A stretch of DNA of 64,000 bases from Sphingomonas sp. RIT328. Its GTDB lineage: Bacteria > Pseudomonadota > Alphaproteobacteria > Sphingomonadales > Sphingomonadaceae. Below the pieces are notes generated by a model that saw only the letters and a list, made by a program, of their open reading frames with translations, had not been told where the DNA came from and made no database searches. The stretch covers positions 1-64,000 of the forward strand of contig NZ_JFYV01000007.1 of assembly GCF_000632225.1 (NCBI RefSeq). The letters run 5' to 3'. Within the stretch, counting starts at the first letter, position 1, and every line of letters begins with the position of its first letter. Position numbers and translations under genes: made by a program. Below, in pieces: positions 52,650 through 61,034 of this stretch.

Positions 52650-53153
52650 ATGGTGCGAACAGAAGGACGACCGATGACCGCTCCCGTCGGAGCCGAAGCT
52701 CTTCCAGATACGGGGCAGCGCAGCTTCGCGACGCAGGTCTCGCTGATCGCCCGCCTGCTGCGCAAACGGTTCGACGAGCGCGCGCGGGCGATGGCGCTCG
52801 CCGAGGGCGAGGCGCTGACCCAGGCGCAATGGCGGGCGCTCGCCTCGATCTATCTCCATCCCGGCTGGACGCAGAAGGAGATGGCGGAAAAGCTCGAGAT
52901 CGGCCCGGTCGCGATCGGCCAGACGCTCGACCGGCTCGAGGCGCTGCAATGGGTCGAGCGGCGCGCCGACCCCGGCGATCGTCGCGTCAAGCGGCTCTAT
53001 GCCACCGAGGCGGCACAGCCGGTGGTGGCGCGACTGGGTCTGCTGGCTGACCGGGAGGATCATTATGCCGGCATCAGCCTGGCGCCCGAGAAGATGCAAA
53101 TGCTGACCACGCTGCTCGACGAGGTGATCGACAGCCTGTCCAAGCCGGCGTGA
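52650..53153 (+). CDS. MarR family transcriptional regulator
   Basis: 167 aa winged-helix dimer. The DNA-binding region covers about 60-125 ([40 protein letters not shown]) with the wing residues [13 protein letters not shown]. It likely represses the divergent efflux operon and releases on binding phenolic or lipophilic effectors. Two starts are plausible: ATG 52650 with AGGAGG 11 bp upstream (chosen) or ATG 52674 with AAGGA 6 bp upstream. The difference is 8 residues outside the fold. Confidence 0.9.
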   Translation: MVRTEGRPMTAPVGAEALPDTGQRSFATQVSLIARLLRKRFDERARAMALAEGEALTQAQWRALASIYLHPGWTQKEMAEKLEIGPVAIGQTLDRLEALQWVERRADPGDRRVKRLYATEAAQPVVARLGLLADREDHYAGISLAPEKMQMLTTLLDEVIDSLSKPA

Positions 53154-53496
53154 GGCGGGATCGTCGCGACGTGCACGCCATTGCCAGGTTGCACTGATAG
53201 GCTCGCCTCGTCGGAACCGTCTCCAACAGCCTCCGTACCGCCCCGCCGAAGGCCGGGGTCCAGCTGGGAGGGCGGCGTGGGTCATTCCAAAACTCCACCA
53301 CACTGGACTTCGGCCCCCGCCGGGGTGGTACGTGGTGGGTGATACCGCCGTTTACGCAGGGTGGCGGGGACGGAGGTTGCTACCGCGTATCCTGATGACA
53401 GGCGCCCAAAACAAACACCGGGCTCCCGCCGGCGCCGAAGCGCTGATAAGGCCTCTGCACCGGTCGCGCGGGATGCCGGCCGAAGAGAGGATCGGG
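53154..53496. other. Intergenic region of 343 bp without a gene
   Basis: It contains a REP-like inverted repeat at 53235-53331 and, near the end, the GAGAGGA ribosome site of the reductase. The open frame from 53332 has no start signal or coding character before ATG 53497. No RNA gene was recognised. Confidence 0.7.
53235..53331. repeat. REP-like inverted repeat pair
   Basis: The 23-bp unit at 53241-53263 (starts CCCCGCCGAAGGCCGGGG, ends TCCAG) pairs with an inverted copy at 53303-53325, with 18 of 23 positions matching. Both are flanked by GTACC/GGTAC (53235-53239 and 53327-53331). Each unit is itself partly palindromic. The shape is that of dispersed repetitive extragenic elements and may also end marR transcription. 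Confidence 0.6.
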
Positions 53497-54720
53497 ATGC
53501 AGCAATTCGATATCGTCATCGTCGGCGCGGGCCATGCCGGCGCACAGGCCGCGATCGCGCTGCGCCAGCGCAAGTTCGCGGGTACGATCGCGCTGATCGG
53601 CGACGAACCCGATCTGCCCTATGAACGCCCGCCGCTGTCGAAGGAGTATCTCGCGCGGGACAAGCCGTTCGAGCGTATCCTGCTGCGCCCCGCCGCCTTC
53701 TGGGCCGACAAGCAGATCACCGTCCTGACGGACACGCGTATCGTCGCGGTCGATGCCGAGGCGCATCGCGTCACCAGCGCGGGCGGCGAGGCGATCGGTT
53801 ACGGCACGCTGATCTGGGCGACCGGCGGCGCGCCGCGGCGGCTGAGCTGCGCCGGCCACGATCTCGCCGGCGTGCATGCGGTGCGCACCCGCGCGGATGT
53901 CGACCGGTTGATGGCCGAGCTGCCGACGACGCAGCGGGTGGTGGTGATCGGCGGCGGCTATATCGGGCTCGAGGCGGCGGCGGTGCTGACCAAGCTCGGC
54001 AAGCCGGTGACGCTGGTCGAGGCGCTGCCGCGCGTGCTGGCGCGCGTGGCCGGCGAGCCGCTGTCGCGCTTCTACGAGGCCGAGCATCGCGCGCGGGGCG
54101 TCGACATCCGCCTCGCGACGCAGGTCGATTGCATCGTCGAAGCGGAGGGGCGCGCCACCGGCGTGCGGCTCGCCGACGGCACGGTGCTGCCCGGCGAGAT
54201 GGTGATCGTCGGCATCGGCATCGTGCCCGCGGTCGAACCCCTGCTCGCGGCGGGGGCGGCGGGGGGCAATGGCGTCGCGGTCGATGCGACGTGCCGCACC
54301 AGCCTGCCCGACGTCTTCGCGATCGGCGATTGCGCACTCCACGCCAATGGCTTCGCCGACGGCGCGACGATCCGGCTCGAATCGGTGCAGAACGCCAACG
54401 ATCAGGCGACGGTGGTGGCCAAGGCGCTGACCGGCGCGGCGGAGGAGTACGCCGCGGTGCCGTGGTTCTGGTCGAACCAATATGACCTCAAGCTGCAGAC
54501 GGTCGGCCTGTCGACCGGCCATGACGCGGCGGTGCTGCGCGGCGATCCGGCGACGCGCAGCTTCTCGCTCGTCTATCTGCGCGACGGCCGCGTGATCGCG
54601 CTCGACTGCGTCAATGCGGTCAAGGATTACGTCCAGGGCCGGGCGCTGGTGGTCGGCGGCGCGCGCGTGGCGCCCGATCGTCTCGCCGACGCAGCGGTGC
54701 CGCTCAAGGAGATGGCATAG
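53497..54720 (+). CDS. FAD-dependent ferredoxin reductase
   Basis: 407 aa. The FAD-binding Rossmann motif is [16 protein letters not shown] at about residue 9. The NAD(P)H-binding motif is [19 protein letters not shown] at about 150. The FAD C-terminal motif contains [10 protein letters not shown]. The length and the reductase C-terminal domain ([16 protein letters not shown]) fit putidaredoxin/rhodocoxin reductase types that reduce [2Fe-2S] ferredoxins for P450 or Rieske systems. The ferredoxin at 23326-23643 could be its partner, but they are 30 kb apart. The 3' end overlaps the convergent gene by 17 bp. Confidence 0.92.
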   Translation: MQQFDIVIVGAGHAGAQAAIALRQRKFAGTIALIGDEPDLPYERPPLSKEYLARDKPFERILLRPAAFWADKQITVLTDTRIVAVDAEAHRVTSAGGEAIGYGTLIWATGGAPRRLSCAGHDLAGVHAVRTRADVDRLMAELPTTQRVVVIGGGYIGLEAAAVLTKLGKPVTLVEALPRVLARVAGEPLSRFYEAEHRARGVDIRLATQVDCIVEAEGRATGVRLADGTVLPGEMVIVGIGIVPAVEPLLAAGAAGGNGVAVDATCRTSLPDVFAIGDCALHANGFADGATIRLESVQNANDQATVVAKALTGAAEEYAAVPWFWSNQYDLKLQTVGLSTGHDAAVLRGDPATRSFSLVYLRDGRVIALDCVNAVKDYVQGRALVVGGARVAPDRLADAAVPLKEMA

Positions 54721-55471
54721 CCCCATCCGGCGTGAGCGCGATGCCGCGCCGCGCAGCGATGCGGCGTGCCGCGCGGACCTGCGCCGCGGGGACGATCACC
54801 GCGAGCAGCCCGACCACCGCCGCGTCGAGCAGCAGCAGCGCGGCCTGCATCGCCGGCGCCTGCCCCGCCGACCAGATGTTGAGCCGCGCATGCAGCTGCG
54901 ACGCCGGCACGCGCGCGATCAGGACGAGCAGCAAGGCCCAGACGTAAAGCCAGCGCGTCGTCTTCGCCGAAGCGAGCGGGCCGAACGCTCGCAAGCCCAG
55001 GGCGGCGTGGACGAACCAGAGGCACAGTAACGGCTCGCTCAACTGCTGCGCGAGGCCGGCGGTGAGGCGGATCGCCATGACGCCGGAGGCGCTGGCCGCG
55101 AACGATCCCGCCTGGATGATCGCCACCGCCGGGACCAGCTGGAACAGCACCACCCAGACGTAGCGCCGCAGCGCCTGCGGCGGCGGGCGCAGCGCGCGAT
55201 GTGGGTCGCGCAGCACGCACCAGCGGATCGCGATGAAGCCGACCGCATAGAGCGTCAGCATCTTGGGCCAGCCGAACGCCATGCGCAGCGGCGCGGTGGC
55301 AGCCTGTCTGTGGAGCGCGGCATCGCCGGCGAAGAAACCGAGCCGCCATTCGACCGCATGCTGCGCGAGTTCGATCCCCGCCATCGCCAGCACCAGCCAC
55401 GGCAGCGCGCGCGCCAGCGTCCAGCCGTCGCGATAGGCCGCCGCCACGTCGCCGAAGAAGGTCTGGATCAT
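54704..55471 (-). CDS. Hypothetical multi-span membrane protein
   Basis: 255 aa with about six hydrophobic segments (about 22-38, 72-86, 103-125, 140-155, 170-187 and 208-232). No family was recognised with certainty. It is last in a minus-strand trio, with its start overlapping the XRE gene by 4 bp. Its last 17 bp overlap the end of the convergent ferredoxin reductase gene. It is probably cotranscribed with the DUF2975 and XRE genes. Confidence 0.75.
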   Translation of the reverse strand: MIQTFFGDVAAAYRDGWTLARALPWLVLAMAGIELAQHAVEWRLGFFAGDAALHRQAATAPLRMAFGWPKMLTLYAVGFIAIRWCVLRDPHRALRPPPQALRRYVWVVLFQLVPAVAIIQAGSFAASASGVMAIRLTAGLAQQLSEPLLCLWFVHAALGLRAFGPLASAKTTRWLYVWALLLVLIARVPASQLHARLNIWSAGQAPAMQAALLLLDAAVVGLLAVIVPAAQVRAARRIAARRGIALTPDGAMPSP

Positions 55472-55683
55472 GGCTCATCCCCCTCGATCACCGTCAGAAT
55501 GTCGCCAGGCTGGCAATCGAGCGCACGGCAGATCGCCTCCAGCGTCGAAAAGCGGATCGCCTTGGCCTTGCCGGTTTTCAGGATCGACAGGTTCGCCAGC
55601 GTGATGTCGACGCTCTGCGACAGTCCGGTCAGCGTCATGCCGCGGGCGGCGAGCATCGCGTCGAGCGTGACGATGACCGCCAT
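55468..55683 (-). CDS. XRE/Cro-CI family HTH regulator (YozG-like)
   Basis: 71 aa, almost entirely one helix-turn-helix domain (MLAARGMTLTGLSQSVDITL, ANLSILKTGKAKAIRFSTLE, ICRALDCQPGDIL). This short form is regularly paired with DUF2975 membrane proteins, as here: the start shares one base with the DUF2975 stop. It most likely binds the two TTATCGATAA half-sites upstream of the operon and represses its own expression; that link is inferred. Confidence 0.88.
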   Translation of the reverse strand: MAVIVTLDAMLAARGMTLTGLSQSVDITLANLSILKTGKAKAIRFSTLEAICRALDCQPGDILTVIEGDEP

Positions 55684-56198
55684 CAGACCGTCATCGCCAG
55701 ATCGTCGCGCATCGCCGCCCCGACCTGAAAGACGCGGGCCAGCGCGAACACCATGACGACGGCGATCCAGCCGGTCAGGCCCGGCGCCCAGGTCGGATGG
55801 TCGACGCCCATCCGGTCGAGCAGTACGATGATCGCGCCGGCGGCGAGGTTGAGCAGCTGCAGGGAGAGCAACGCCCAGCCGATCCGCCGCAGCCGCGCCG
55901 CATTGTCGATGATGAAGGGATCGCCGGCATCCACCGTCGCGACGATCGCGAGCAGCCGCGTGAAGATCTGATGCGCCGCGACCGCGGCGACGATGGCGAG
56001 CAGCCCGATCACCCGCACCACCGCGATCGTCCCGGCGATATCGCCATGCGGATATTTCGCGACCAGATGCGCGGCGAGCCGGTCACCCAAAGGGAAGGAG
56101 ACGAGCAGCGCCGCGAGCGTCGCGATCCCGAACAGCCAGTTGATGCCATTGCCGACGCGCAACACACCGCGCGCCACGGTCAGTCCCCGATCCCGCAT
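55683..56198 (-). CDS. DUF2975 membrane protein
   Basis: 171 aa with four hydrophobic segments (about 20-36, 60-80, 108-128 and 140-158). The family signature is in the central loop GDPFIIDNAARLRRIGWALL. Function is unknown; the family is nearly always encoded with a small XRE regulator. It is first in the operon, and its ATG lies 9 bp after the 40-bp dyad. Confidence 0.88.
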   Translation of the reverse strand: MRDRGLTVARGVLRVGNGINWLFGIATLAALLVSFPLGDRLAAHLVAKYPHGDIAGTIAVVRVIGLLAIVAAVAAHQIFTRLLAIVATVDAGDPFIIDNAARLRRIGWALLSLQLLNLAAGAIIVLLDRMGVDHPTWAPGLTGWIAVVMVFALARVFQVGAAMRDDLAMTV

Positions 56199-56206
56199 GA
56201 TCCATC

Positions 56207-56246
56207 CCCTTATCGATAAACAATATGTATCGTTTATCGATAAGGG
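56207..56246. promoter_or_regulatory. 40-bp perfect dyad operator over the DUF2975 promoter
   Basis: CCCTTATCGATAAAC (56207-56221) and GTTTATCGATAAGGG (56232-56246) are perfect 15-bp inverted arms with a 10-bp spacer. Each arm contains the 10-bp palindrome TTATCGATAA (56210-56219 and 56234-56243), 24 bp apart. One site lies between -35 and -10 and the other just downstream of -10 on the minus strand. That is the layout of a repressor-controlled promoter, probably served by the XRE protein of the same operon. Confidence 0.8.
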
Positions 56247-56250
56247 TCAA
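56222..56250 (-). promoter_or_regulatory. Promoter of the DUF2975-XRE operon
   Basis: On the minus strand TTGACC (56245-56250) is followed after exactly 17 bp by CATATT (56222-56227). Transcription would start near 56215 and leave a leader of about 15-20 bases before ATG 56198. The spacing is ideal for the housekeeping sigma factor, and the operator arms overlap it. Confidence 0.65.
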
Positions 56251-56267
56251 GCGGGATCGGGCGGGGG

Positions 56268-57041
56268 TTATTCGCCTCCCGCGGCGCGCTGCTGGGCGGC
56301 GCGCTCGGTGAGCGTCTTGAGCGTCTCGTCGAAACGGCCCTCGCGCTCGGCCTGGCGGAGGAACTGGACCTCGTCGACCAGGATCTCGCGCGGCGTCGGC
56401 TGCTGCGCGAATTGCGCGGCGACCGCGTCGGCGAAGGCCTCGAGCGGCATGTAGCCGGGGCGCTTGGCCTGACCGGGGGTGAGGTCGGTCTGTACGCCCG
56501 GCGGGGCGAGCTCGATCACCTCGACCTTGCCGGCGAGCTGCGTGCGCAGTGACACGGTATAGGAATGGATCGCCGCCTTCGACGCCGAATAGGTCGGCGC
56601 GGCGACCAGCGGGACATAGGCGAGGCCCGAGGTGACGGTGACGATCGCCGCATCGGGCTGGCCGGCAAGATGGTCGATCAGCGCGTTGGTCAGGCGGATC
56701 GGGCCGAGGATGTTGATCGCCACCGTCGCCTCGGCATCGCCGAGGTCGCGCGCCGCGGTCAGATCCTCGAACTTCATGATGCCAGCGTTGTTGAACAGCA
56801 CGTTGAGATCGGGGAAGTCGGCGACGATCGCGCGGGCGAAGGCCTCGGTCGCGGCGGCATCCTCGACGTCGAGCGTGCGGGTGTGGATGCGCGCGCGGCC
56901 CTCGGCGGCGCGGTCGAGCGCGTCCTGGCGACGGCCGGCGATGATCACCGTGTCGCCGCGATCGTGGAAGCGATGCGCCAGCGCCTCGCCGATGCCGCTG
57001 CCGCCGCCGGTCATCAGAATGGTGTTGCCGCTGGTCTTCAT
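56268..57041 (-). CDS. SDR family oxidoreductase (DltE-like)
   Basis: 257 aa Rossmann-fold dehydrogenase. The cofactor motif is TGGGSGIGEAL at about residue 11, NNAG is at about 89, the catalytic Ser region is TVTSGLAY and the Tyr-Lys pair is YSASK. NADP-type preference is suggested by AGRRQDAL. It reduces or oxidises a small carbonyl/alcohol; the substrate is unknown. It stands alone on the minus strand, with the DUF2975 operator just downstream of its stop. Confidence 0.9.
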   Translation of the reverse strand: MKTSGNTILMTGGGSGIGEALAHRFHDRGDTVIIAGRRQDALDRAAEGRARIHTRTLDVEDAAATEAFARAIVADFPDLNVLFNNAGIMKFEDLTAARDLGDAEATVAINILGPIRLTNALIDHLAGQPDAAIVTVTSGLAYVPLVAAPTYSASKAAIHSYTVSLRTQLAGKVEVIELAPPGVQTDLTPGQAKRPGYMPLEAFADAVAAQFAQQPTPREILVDEVQFLRQAEREGRFDETLKTLTERAAQQRAAGGE

Positions 57042-57116
57042 CGTCTCGAACTCCGCAACCCAATGTCGCGGGCTGACAATGCGTGCCGCGGCATTTCGTT
57101 CACCGCGGTCGGCGGC

Positions 57117-58976
57117 TCAGGCGGCGCGAGCCTCGGTCGGCGCGGGGGTCGCGATCGCCGTCACCGCCTCGGCGAGCGAGCCGATATACTGATCCGCGCC
57201 GAGCGCCTGGATCGCCGCGTCGCGCAGCGCCGGATCCTCCGACGCCCAGAGCCCGACGACGATCCGTGCCGCCGGCAGCCGCTCGCGCAGGCGGCGGATC
57301 AGGTAGCGCAGCCGCGCCGGCACGTCGTGCAGGTCGAGGTACAGGATCGCGACGACCGTGACGCCGCTGACGTCGAGCGTGGCGATGGCGTCGCGCGACG
57401 CCGCCGCGCTGGCGATGCGCCGCGCGGCGAGACCGTGCTGGCCGAGCAGCTGCGCGAGCATCGCGGCGATCGCCTCGTCGAACGCGCCATCACCGGGGAT
57501 GCACAAAACGACGCCGTCCTGGCCCGCGACCGGCGGCGCGCCCGGCGCGAGGTCGTCGATCACCGACAGCATCGACCGCGTCATCCGCGCCGCGCCGGCG
57601 GCGTCGATCGTACCGCGCGCGACATCTTCGGCGGCAAGCTTGAGGCCTTCGCGCGCGACGCCGTCGTAATAAGCGGTGAGCGTGCGGTCGTCGAGCAACG
57701 CCTCCGCCTGCGCCAGCGCCTCGTCGGGATTGTTGGCGAGGATCCGCTGGTAGAAGCTTTCCACCGGCGTCAGCGCCGGACGGTCGCCGAGCAGCACGTC
57801 GAAGAATTCGAGGCTTTTGACGTGCCGCCCCATCACCACGAGGCACAAGGTCAGCGGCGTCGACATGATCAGCCCGATCGGCCCCCACAGCCATGTCCAG
57901 AAGATCGCCGAGACGATCACCGACACCGGCGACAGGCCGGTCGAGTGACCGTAGAGCAGCGGCTCGACAACATAGCCGGTCAGCGGTTCGACGATGACGA
58001 ACAGCGCGACGACCTCGATCGTCATGCCCCAGCCGGGCTCGACCGCGGCACCCAGCGCGGCGGGGGCGACCGCGGCGAGGAACGAACCGATATAGGGGAC
58101 GAAGCGGAGCAGCCCCGCCATCACCCCCCACATCGCCGGCGAGGGGATGCCGATCAGCCACAGGCCGATGCCGATGACCAGCCCGAAACAGGTGTTCACC
58201 GCGAGCTGCGACAGGAAATATTTGCTCAGCCGCTGACCGGCGTCATCGAGCGCGCGGGTGGTGCGGTGAAGGTCGCTCGACCCGAAGACGCGGATGAAGC
58301 GGTCGCGCAGATCCTCTTTCTGCATCAGCACGAAGATCGCGACGATCAGCACGATGATCGTGGTTTCGAGCGGGCCGAGGATCGGTTCGACCACCGTCTT
58401 GGCAAGGGTGAAGGGCGAGCTGCTGCCCTCGACCACCTCGACGGGGACGGGCTGGCGCTGGCCGGGCGTGGCAGACGGGCCGCGCAGCGTCGCCGGCCGG
58501 GTGGCGCGGTGCGTCTCGCCGCCGCCGAGATCCTTGGTCAATGCGGCGATGCGCTCGACGGCATAGCCCCGCACGCCCTGGATCTTCGCCTCGATCGTCT
58601 GGGCATAGCGCGGCGCGTCGGCGGTCAGCGCCGCCGCCTGGCTGCCGATCAGCGTGCCGACGAGGCCGAGCAGCCCGAGCGCGGACAGGACGGTGAGGAT
58701 CACCGCCGGCGCCCGCCACAGGCGCAGGCGTTGCAGGCCGTTGACCACCGGCGACAGGACGAACGACAGCATCACCGCGAGGGTGATCGGGATCAGCACG
58801 TCTTGCCCGAAATAGAGCGCCGCGATGACCAGTGTGCCGACCGCGACGCCGGCGAGCGTCTTGAGCTCGGGCGACGAGGCGGCCCGCACCTGTGCGGCGC
58901 CCGGTGCCGCGACCTCCGTGTCGCGGCTGCCGGTCACCACATTCTCATAACCGGCGACGCCGTCGGACCCGTCCAT
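57117..58976 (-). CDS. AI-2E/PerM family transporter with C-terminal cytosolic domain
   Basis: 619 aa. The N-terminal 40 residues are soluble, then a PerM-type domain (about 40-390) with paired hydrophobic segments and the family block GLLRFVPYIGSFLAAVAPAA. A cytosolic extension of over 200 residues (about 400-619) follows. Its part GVVLCIPGDGAFDEAIAAML, with VTVVAILYLDLHDVP, resembles a B12-binding-like Rossmann fold but lacks the DxHxxG cobalamin motif. The family exports diverse small molecules; autoinducer export is not implied. It lies 13 bp after the SWIB gene on the same strand. Confidence 0.85.
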   Translation of the reverse strand: MDGSDGVAGYENVVTGSRDTEVAAPGAAQVRAASSPELKTLAGVAVGTLVIAALYFGQDVLIPITLAVMLSFVLSPVVNGLQRLRLWRAPAVILTVLSALGLLGLVGTLIGSQAAALTADAPRYAQTIEAKIQGVRGYAVERIAALTKDLGGGETHRATRPATLRGPSATPGQRQPVPVEVVEGSSSPFTLAKTVVEPILGPLETTIIVLIVAIFVLMQKEDLRDRFIRVFGSSDLHRTTRALDDAGQRLSKYFLSQLAVNTCFGLVIGIGLWLIGIPSPAMWGVMAGLLRFVPYIGSFLAAVAPAALGAAVEPGWGMTIEVVALFVIVEPLTGYVVEPLLYGHSTGLSPVSVIVSAIFWTWLWGPIGLIMSTPLTLCLVVMGRHVKSLEFFDVLLGDRPALTPVESFYQRILANNPDEALAQAEALLDDRTLTAYYDGVAREGLKLAAEDVARGTIDAAGAARMTRSMLSVIDDLAPGAPPVAGQDGVVLCIPGDGAFDEAIAAMLAQLLGQHGLAARRIASAAASRDAIATLDVSGVTVVAILYLDLHDVPARLRYLIRRLRERLPAARIVVGLWASEDPALRDAAIQALGADQYIGSLAEAVTAIATPAPTEARAA

Positions 58977-58989
58977 GGCGAGCGGCTGC

Positions 58990-59331
58990 TCAGCCCTTCT
59001 TGGCGGTGAGGTGCGCGCTCAGATGCTTGTTCATCTCGAACATGCTCGCCGACTTCTTGCCGAACACCTTTTCGAGCGTCGCGTCGGCGTTGATCTGGCG
59101 GCGGTCCTTGGCGTCCTGCAGGTCGTGCTTCTTGATATATTCCCAGACCTTGCTGACGACTTCGCTGCGCGGCAGATCCTTGTCGCCGACGATCGCCGCG
59201 AGTTCGGGGGAGGGCGTTACCGGGGCGGTGATGCCGCCGCGCGCGCCGCCGGCAGGCTTGCCGGTCTTCTCCACCTTCTTCTCGGCAGCCTTGGTTTCCT
59301 GCTTGCCGCGTTGTTCAGCCGAACGTGCCAT
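58990..59331 (-). CDS. SWIB/MDM2 domain protein
   Basis: 113 aa. A Lys/Ala-rich basic N-terminus of about 35 residues precedes a SWIB domain (about 38-110; LPRSEVVSKVWEYIKKHDLQ, then RRQINADATLEKVFGKKSAS). SWIB domains are best known from eukaryotic chromatin remodelling, but stand-alone forms occur in Chlamydia and several alphaproteobacteria, where a DNA- or nucleoid-related role is suspected. AGGGAG precedes ATG 59331. It appears to form an operon with the downstream transporter. Confidence 0.92.
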   Translation of the reverse strand: MARSAEQRGKQETKAAEKKVEKTGKPAGGARGGITAPVTPSPELAAIVGDKDLPRSEVVSKVWEYIKKHDLQDAKDRRQINADATLEKVFGKKSASMFEMNKHLSAHLTAKKG

Positions 59332-59361
59332 GTCCTACTCCCTCTTCCAATTCACCGCCGT

Positions 59362-59387
59362 AACGATCCGGAGGCGCAGAAGGCTCC
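59362..59387 (-). promoter_or_regulatory. Possible EcfG-type stress promoter of the SWIB gene
   Basis: On the minus strand GGAGC (59383-59387) and CGTT (59362-59365) are separated by 17 bp. This is one mismatch from the alphaproteobacterial general-stress sigma consensus GGAAC-N16/17-CGTT. It lies about 30-55 bp before the SWIB ATG. The match is short, so chance is possible. Confidence 0.3.
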
Positions 59388-59446
59388 GTCAGCCGATCAT
59401 GCGGCGGCGGGCAGCGAAAGTCACGCAGCGCCGCCGGCCTTGCGGT

Positions 59447-59626
59447 TCAGCGTGCGGCGACCGTGACGGCCGGCTGGCTCATCGCCTCGACCGCGGCGAT
59501 CTCGATCGGGGTAAGGCCGGACAGACGGTCCTGCGCCTCGACGGTACGGATTTCGTGCGTCGGCAGATCGGTAACGGCAACGGACGGGCGGGCGGCCCCG
59601 AAGAGGCCCAACTTCATACGGCTCAT
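59447..59626 (-). CDS. Small protein of unknown function, 59 aa
   Basis: Begins MSRMKLGLFGAARPSVAVTD and ends EAMSQPAVTVAAR, with an amphipathic central helix (GLTPIEIAAVEAM). GAGGA lies 4-5 bases before ATG 59626. No signal peptide, membrane segment or family was recognised. A long leader upstream (59627 onward) contains a hairpin at 59712-59730. Codon usage and the ribosome site support it as a real short gene. Confidence 0.55.
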   Translation of the reverse strand: MSRMKLGLFGAARPSVAVTDLPTHEIRTVEAQDRLSGLTPIEIAAVEAMSQPAVTVAAR

Positions 59627-59957
59627 AATGTCCTCGGATTTGCGGGGATCTGTCCCTCGCGCGATCCCACAATCCGGTGCCGGCAGCTTGGTTCCATGCC
59701 GTTTACCGCGTCCGTCCCGCATCGGGACGGCCGAGCTCCGGCCCCAAAACCGTATAAAGTAGAATTGACGGCGGCGGACAAAGACCATTTATGGTTCTAA
59801 TACCCTTCGATAGCCGCCGAACCGGGTAAAATGCTCAAGAGCTTGTTAACAGGAAAATGCGAGTGACACGGTTGTGACCGGTGCAACCCGCATATCGTCG
59901 TTTCGACGAGTAAGGCGGCGGATACGGGCATGGATGCATTTGCACTAGACTTGGGCC
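59627..59957. other. Divergent intergenic region of 331 bp
   Basis: Separates the minus-strand 59-residue gene from the fimbrial operon. A perfect 8-bp hairpin CCGTCCCG-CAT-CGGGACGG lies at 59712-59730. An AT-rich stretch at 59750-59860 holds promoter-like boxes, for example TTGACG (59765-59770), 17 bp before TTTATG on the plus strand. No RNA gene was recognised. Confidence 0.55.
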
Positions 59958-60512
59958 ATGAGCATGAGACACTTCGAGCTTCGCAACTGTTTGATCCTGT
60001 CTGTGTCGCTGCTGGCGGCGACGCCGGCGGCCGCGGCGACCAACGGCACGCTCGGGGCGACATCGACCGGGACGGTGCAGATCACCCTCTCGGTGCCGAG
60101 CCGGGTGCAGATCTCGGGCCTGACCGACATCAGCTTCGCCAATGCCGATCCGAGCCAGCAGGCGAGCAGCTCGCAGAGCAATTGCGTGTGGAGCAACACC
60201 GCGACCAAGGGCTATACGATCACCGCGACCGGCAGCGGCACCGGCGGCGCCTTCACGCTCGCCTCGGGCGCGCTCACCCCGGTCAGCTATGCGGTGCTGT
60301 GGAACCAGTCGGCGGGCCAGACCTCGGGCACCGCCCTGGTGGCGGCGACCGCGTCGAGCGGCTTCGTGTCGACCGCGACCGCGCCGACCTGCGCCACCTC
60401 GCCGTCCGCGACGTCGAGCCTGACCGTCACGATCGCGCCGTCGCAACTGCAGGCGATGCCGTCGCTGACCGCCTACACCGGCACGCTGACGCTGCTCGTC
60501 AATCCGCAATAA
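59958..60512 (+). CDS. Secreted pilin-like subunit 1 of chaperone-usher operon
   Basis: 184 aa. The signal peptide is at 1-27 (ends TPAAAA). The mature protein is Ser/Thr/Ala-rich and beta-strand-like, starting with a QITLSVPSRVQISGLTDISF strand. It contains two Cys (NCVWSN and TCATSP) likely forming one disulfide, and ends YTGTLTLLVNPQ. Homology with the next gene and the following usher and chaperone identify it as a fimbrial structural subunit or adhesin. ATG 59958 was chosen; ATG 59964 is possible. Confidence 0.8.
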   Translation: MSMRHFELRNCLILSVSLLAATPAAAATNGTLGATSTGTVQITLSVPSRVQISGLTDISFANADPSQQASSSQSNCVWSNTATKGYTITATGSGTGGAFTLASGALTPVSYAVLWNQSAGQTSGTALVAATASSGFVSTATAPTCATSPSATSSLTVTIAPSQLQAMPSLTAYTGTLTLLVNPQ

Positions 60513-60536
60513 TCACGGCGACGGGAGGGGCTGGCG

Positions 60537-61025
60537 ATGCGGCGGCGCGCGCTGGCGTTACTGGCCCCGGTCGGTGCGGGGCTGGCGGCGTTCGGCGCGA
60601 GCCCGGCGGCGGCGCAGCAGGTGCAGATCACCCGGCTCGGCGACTATGCGTTCGGGCTGGTTGGCGTCGATCAGGACATCAGCAGCAGCCGCAGCCTGTG
60701 CGTCTCCGCCGCGAACCTGACCGGCCGCTACAGCGTCACCGCGAGCGGCAGCGGCGCGGGGCAGGCTTTCACGCTCGCCGGGGCGGGCGCGCCGCTCCCG
60801 TTCGAGGCGCAATGGAGCGGTTCGGCGGGGCAGACCGGCGGCACCGCGCTGGTGCCGGGGGTCGCGCTGACCGGCCAGACGACGACCCTGCTCGGCCTCA
60901 ACCTCAGCTGCGCACTCGGCAACGACAGCGCCAGCCTGACGATCGTGCTGCGCGCCACGGCGCTCGGCCGCGCGACGGCGGGCGCCTATAGCGGCACGCT
61001 GACGCTGCTGATCGCGGCGGAATAG
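60537..61025 (+). CDS. Secreted pilin-like subunit 2 of chaperone-usher operon
   Basis: 162 aa. The signal peptide ends near SPAAAQ. The remaining strands parallel subunit 1: an N-terminal VQITRLGDYAF strand, Cys in LCVSAANL and LSCALGND, a shared SGSAGQTGGTALV block and the C-terminal YSGTLTLLIAAE. It is a paralogue, possibly the tip or minor pilin. Its start is 24 bp after subunit 1. The usher starts 9 bp after its stop. Confidence 0.8.
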   Translation: MRRRALALLAPVGAGLAAFGASPAAAQQVQITRLGDYAFGLVGVDQDISSSRSLCVSAANLTGRYSVTASGSGAGQAFTLAGAGAPLPFEAQWSGSAGQTGGTALVPGVALTGQTTTLLGLNLSCALGNDSASLTIVLRATALGRATAGAYSGTLTLLIAAE

Positions 61026-61034
61026 GCGCGGGCG

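Noticed and set aside
53332-53496. In-frame extension upstream of the ferredoxin reductase
   Set aside because: It begins inside the REP-like repeat region with no ribosome site; ATG 53497 fits the flavin-binding start.
56565-59009. 814-residue plus-strand frame opposite the SDR and PerM genes
   Set aside because: Composition is Arg/Asp/His-rich antisense noise; the two minus-strand genes have clear motifs.
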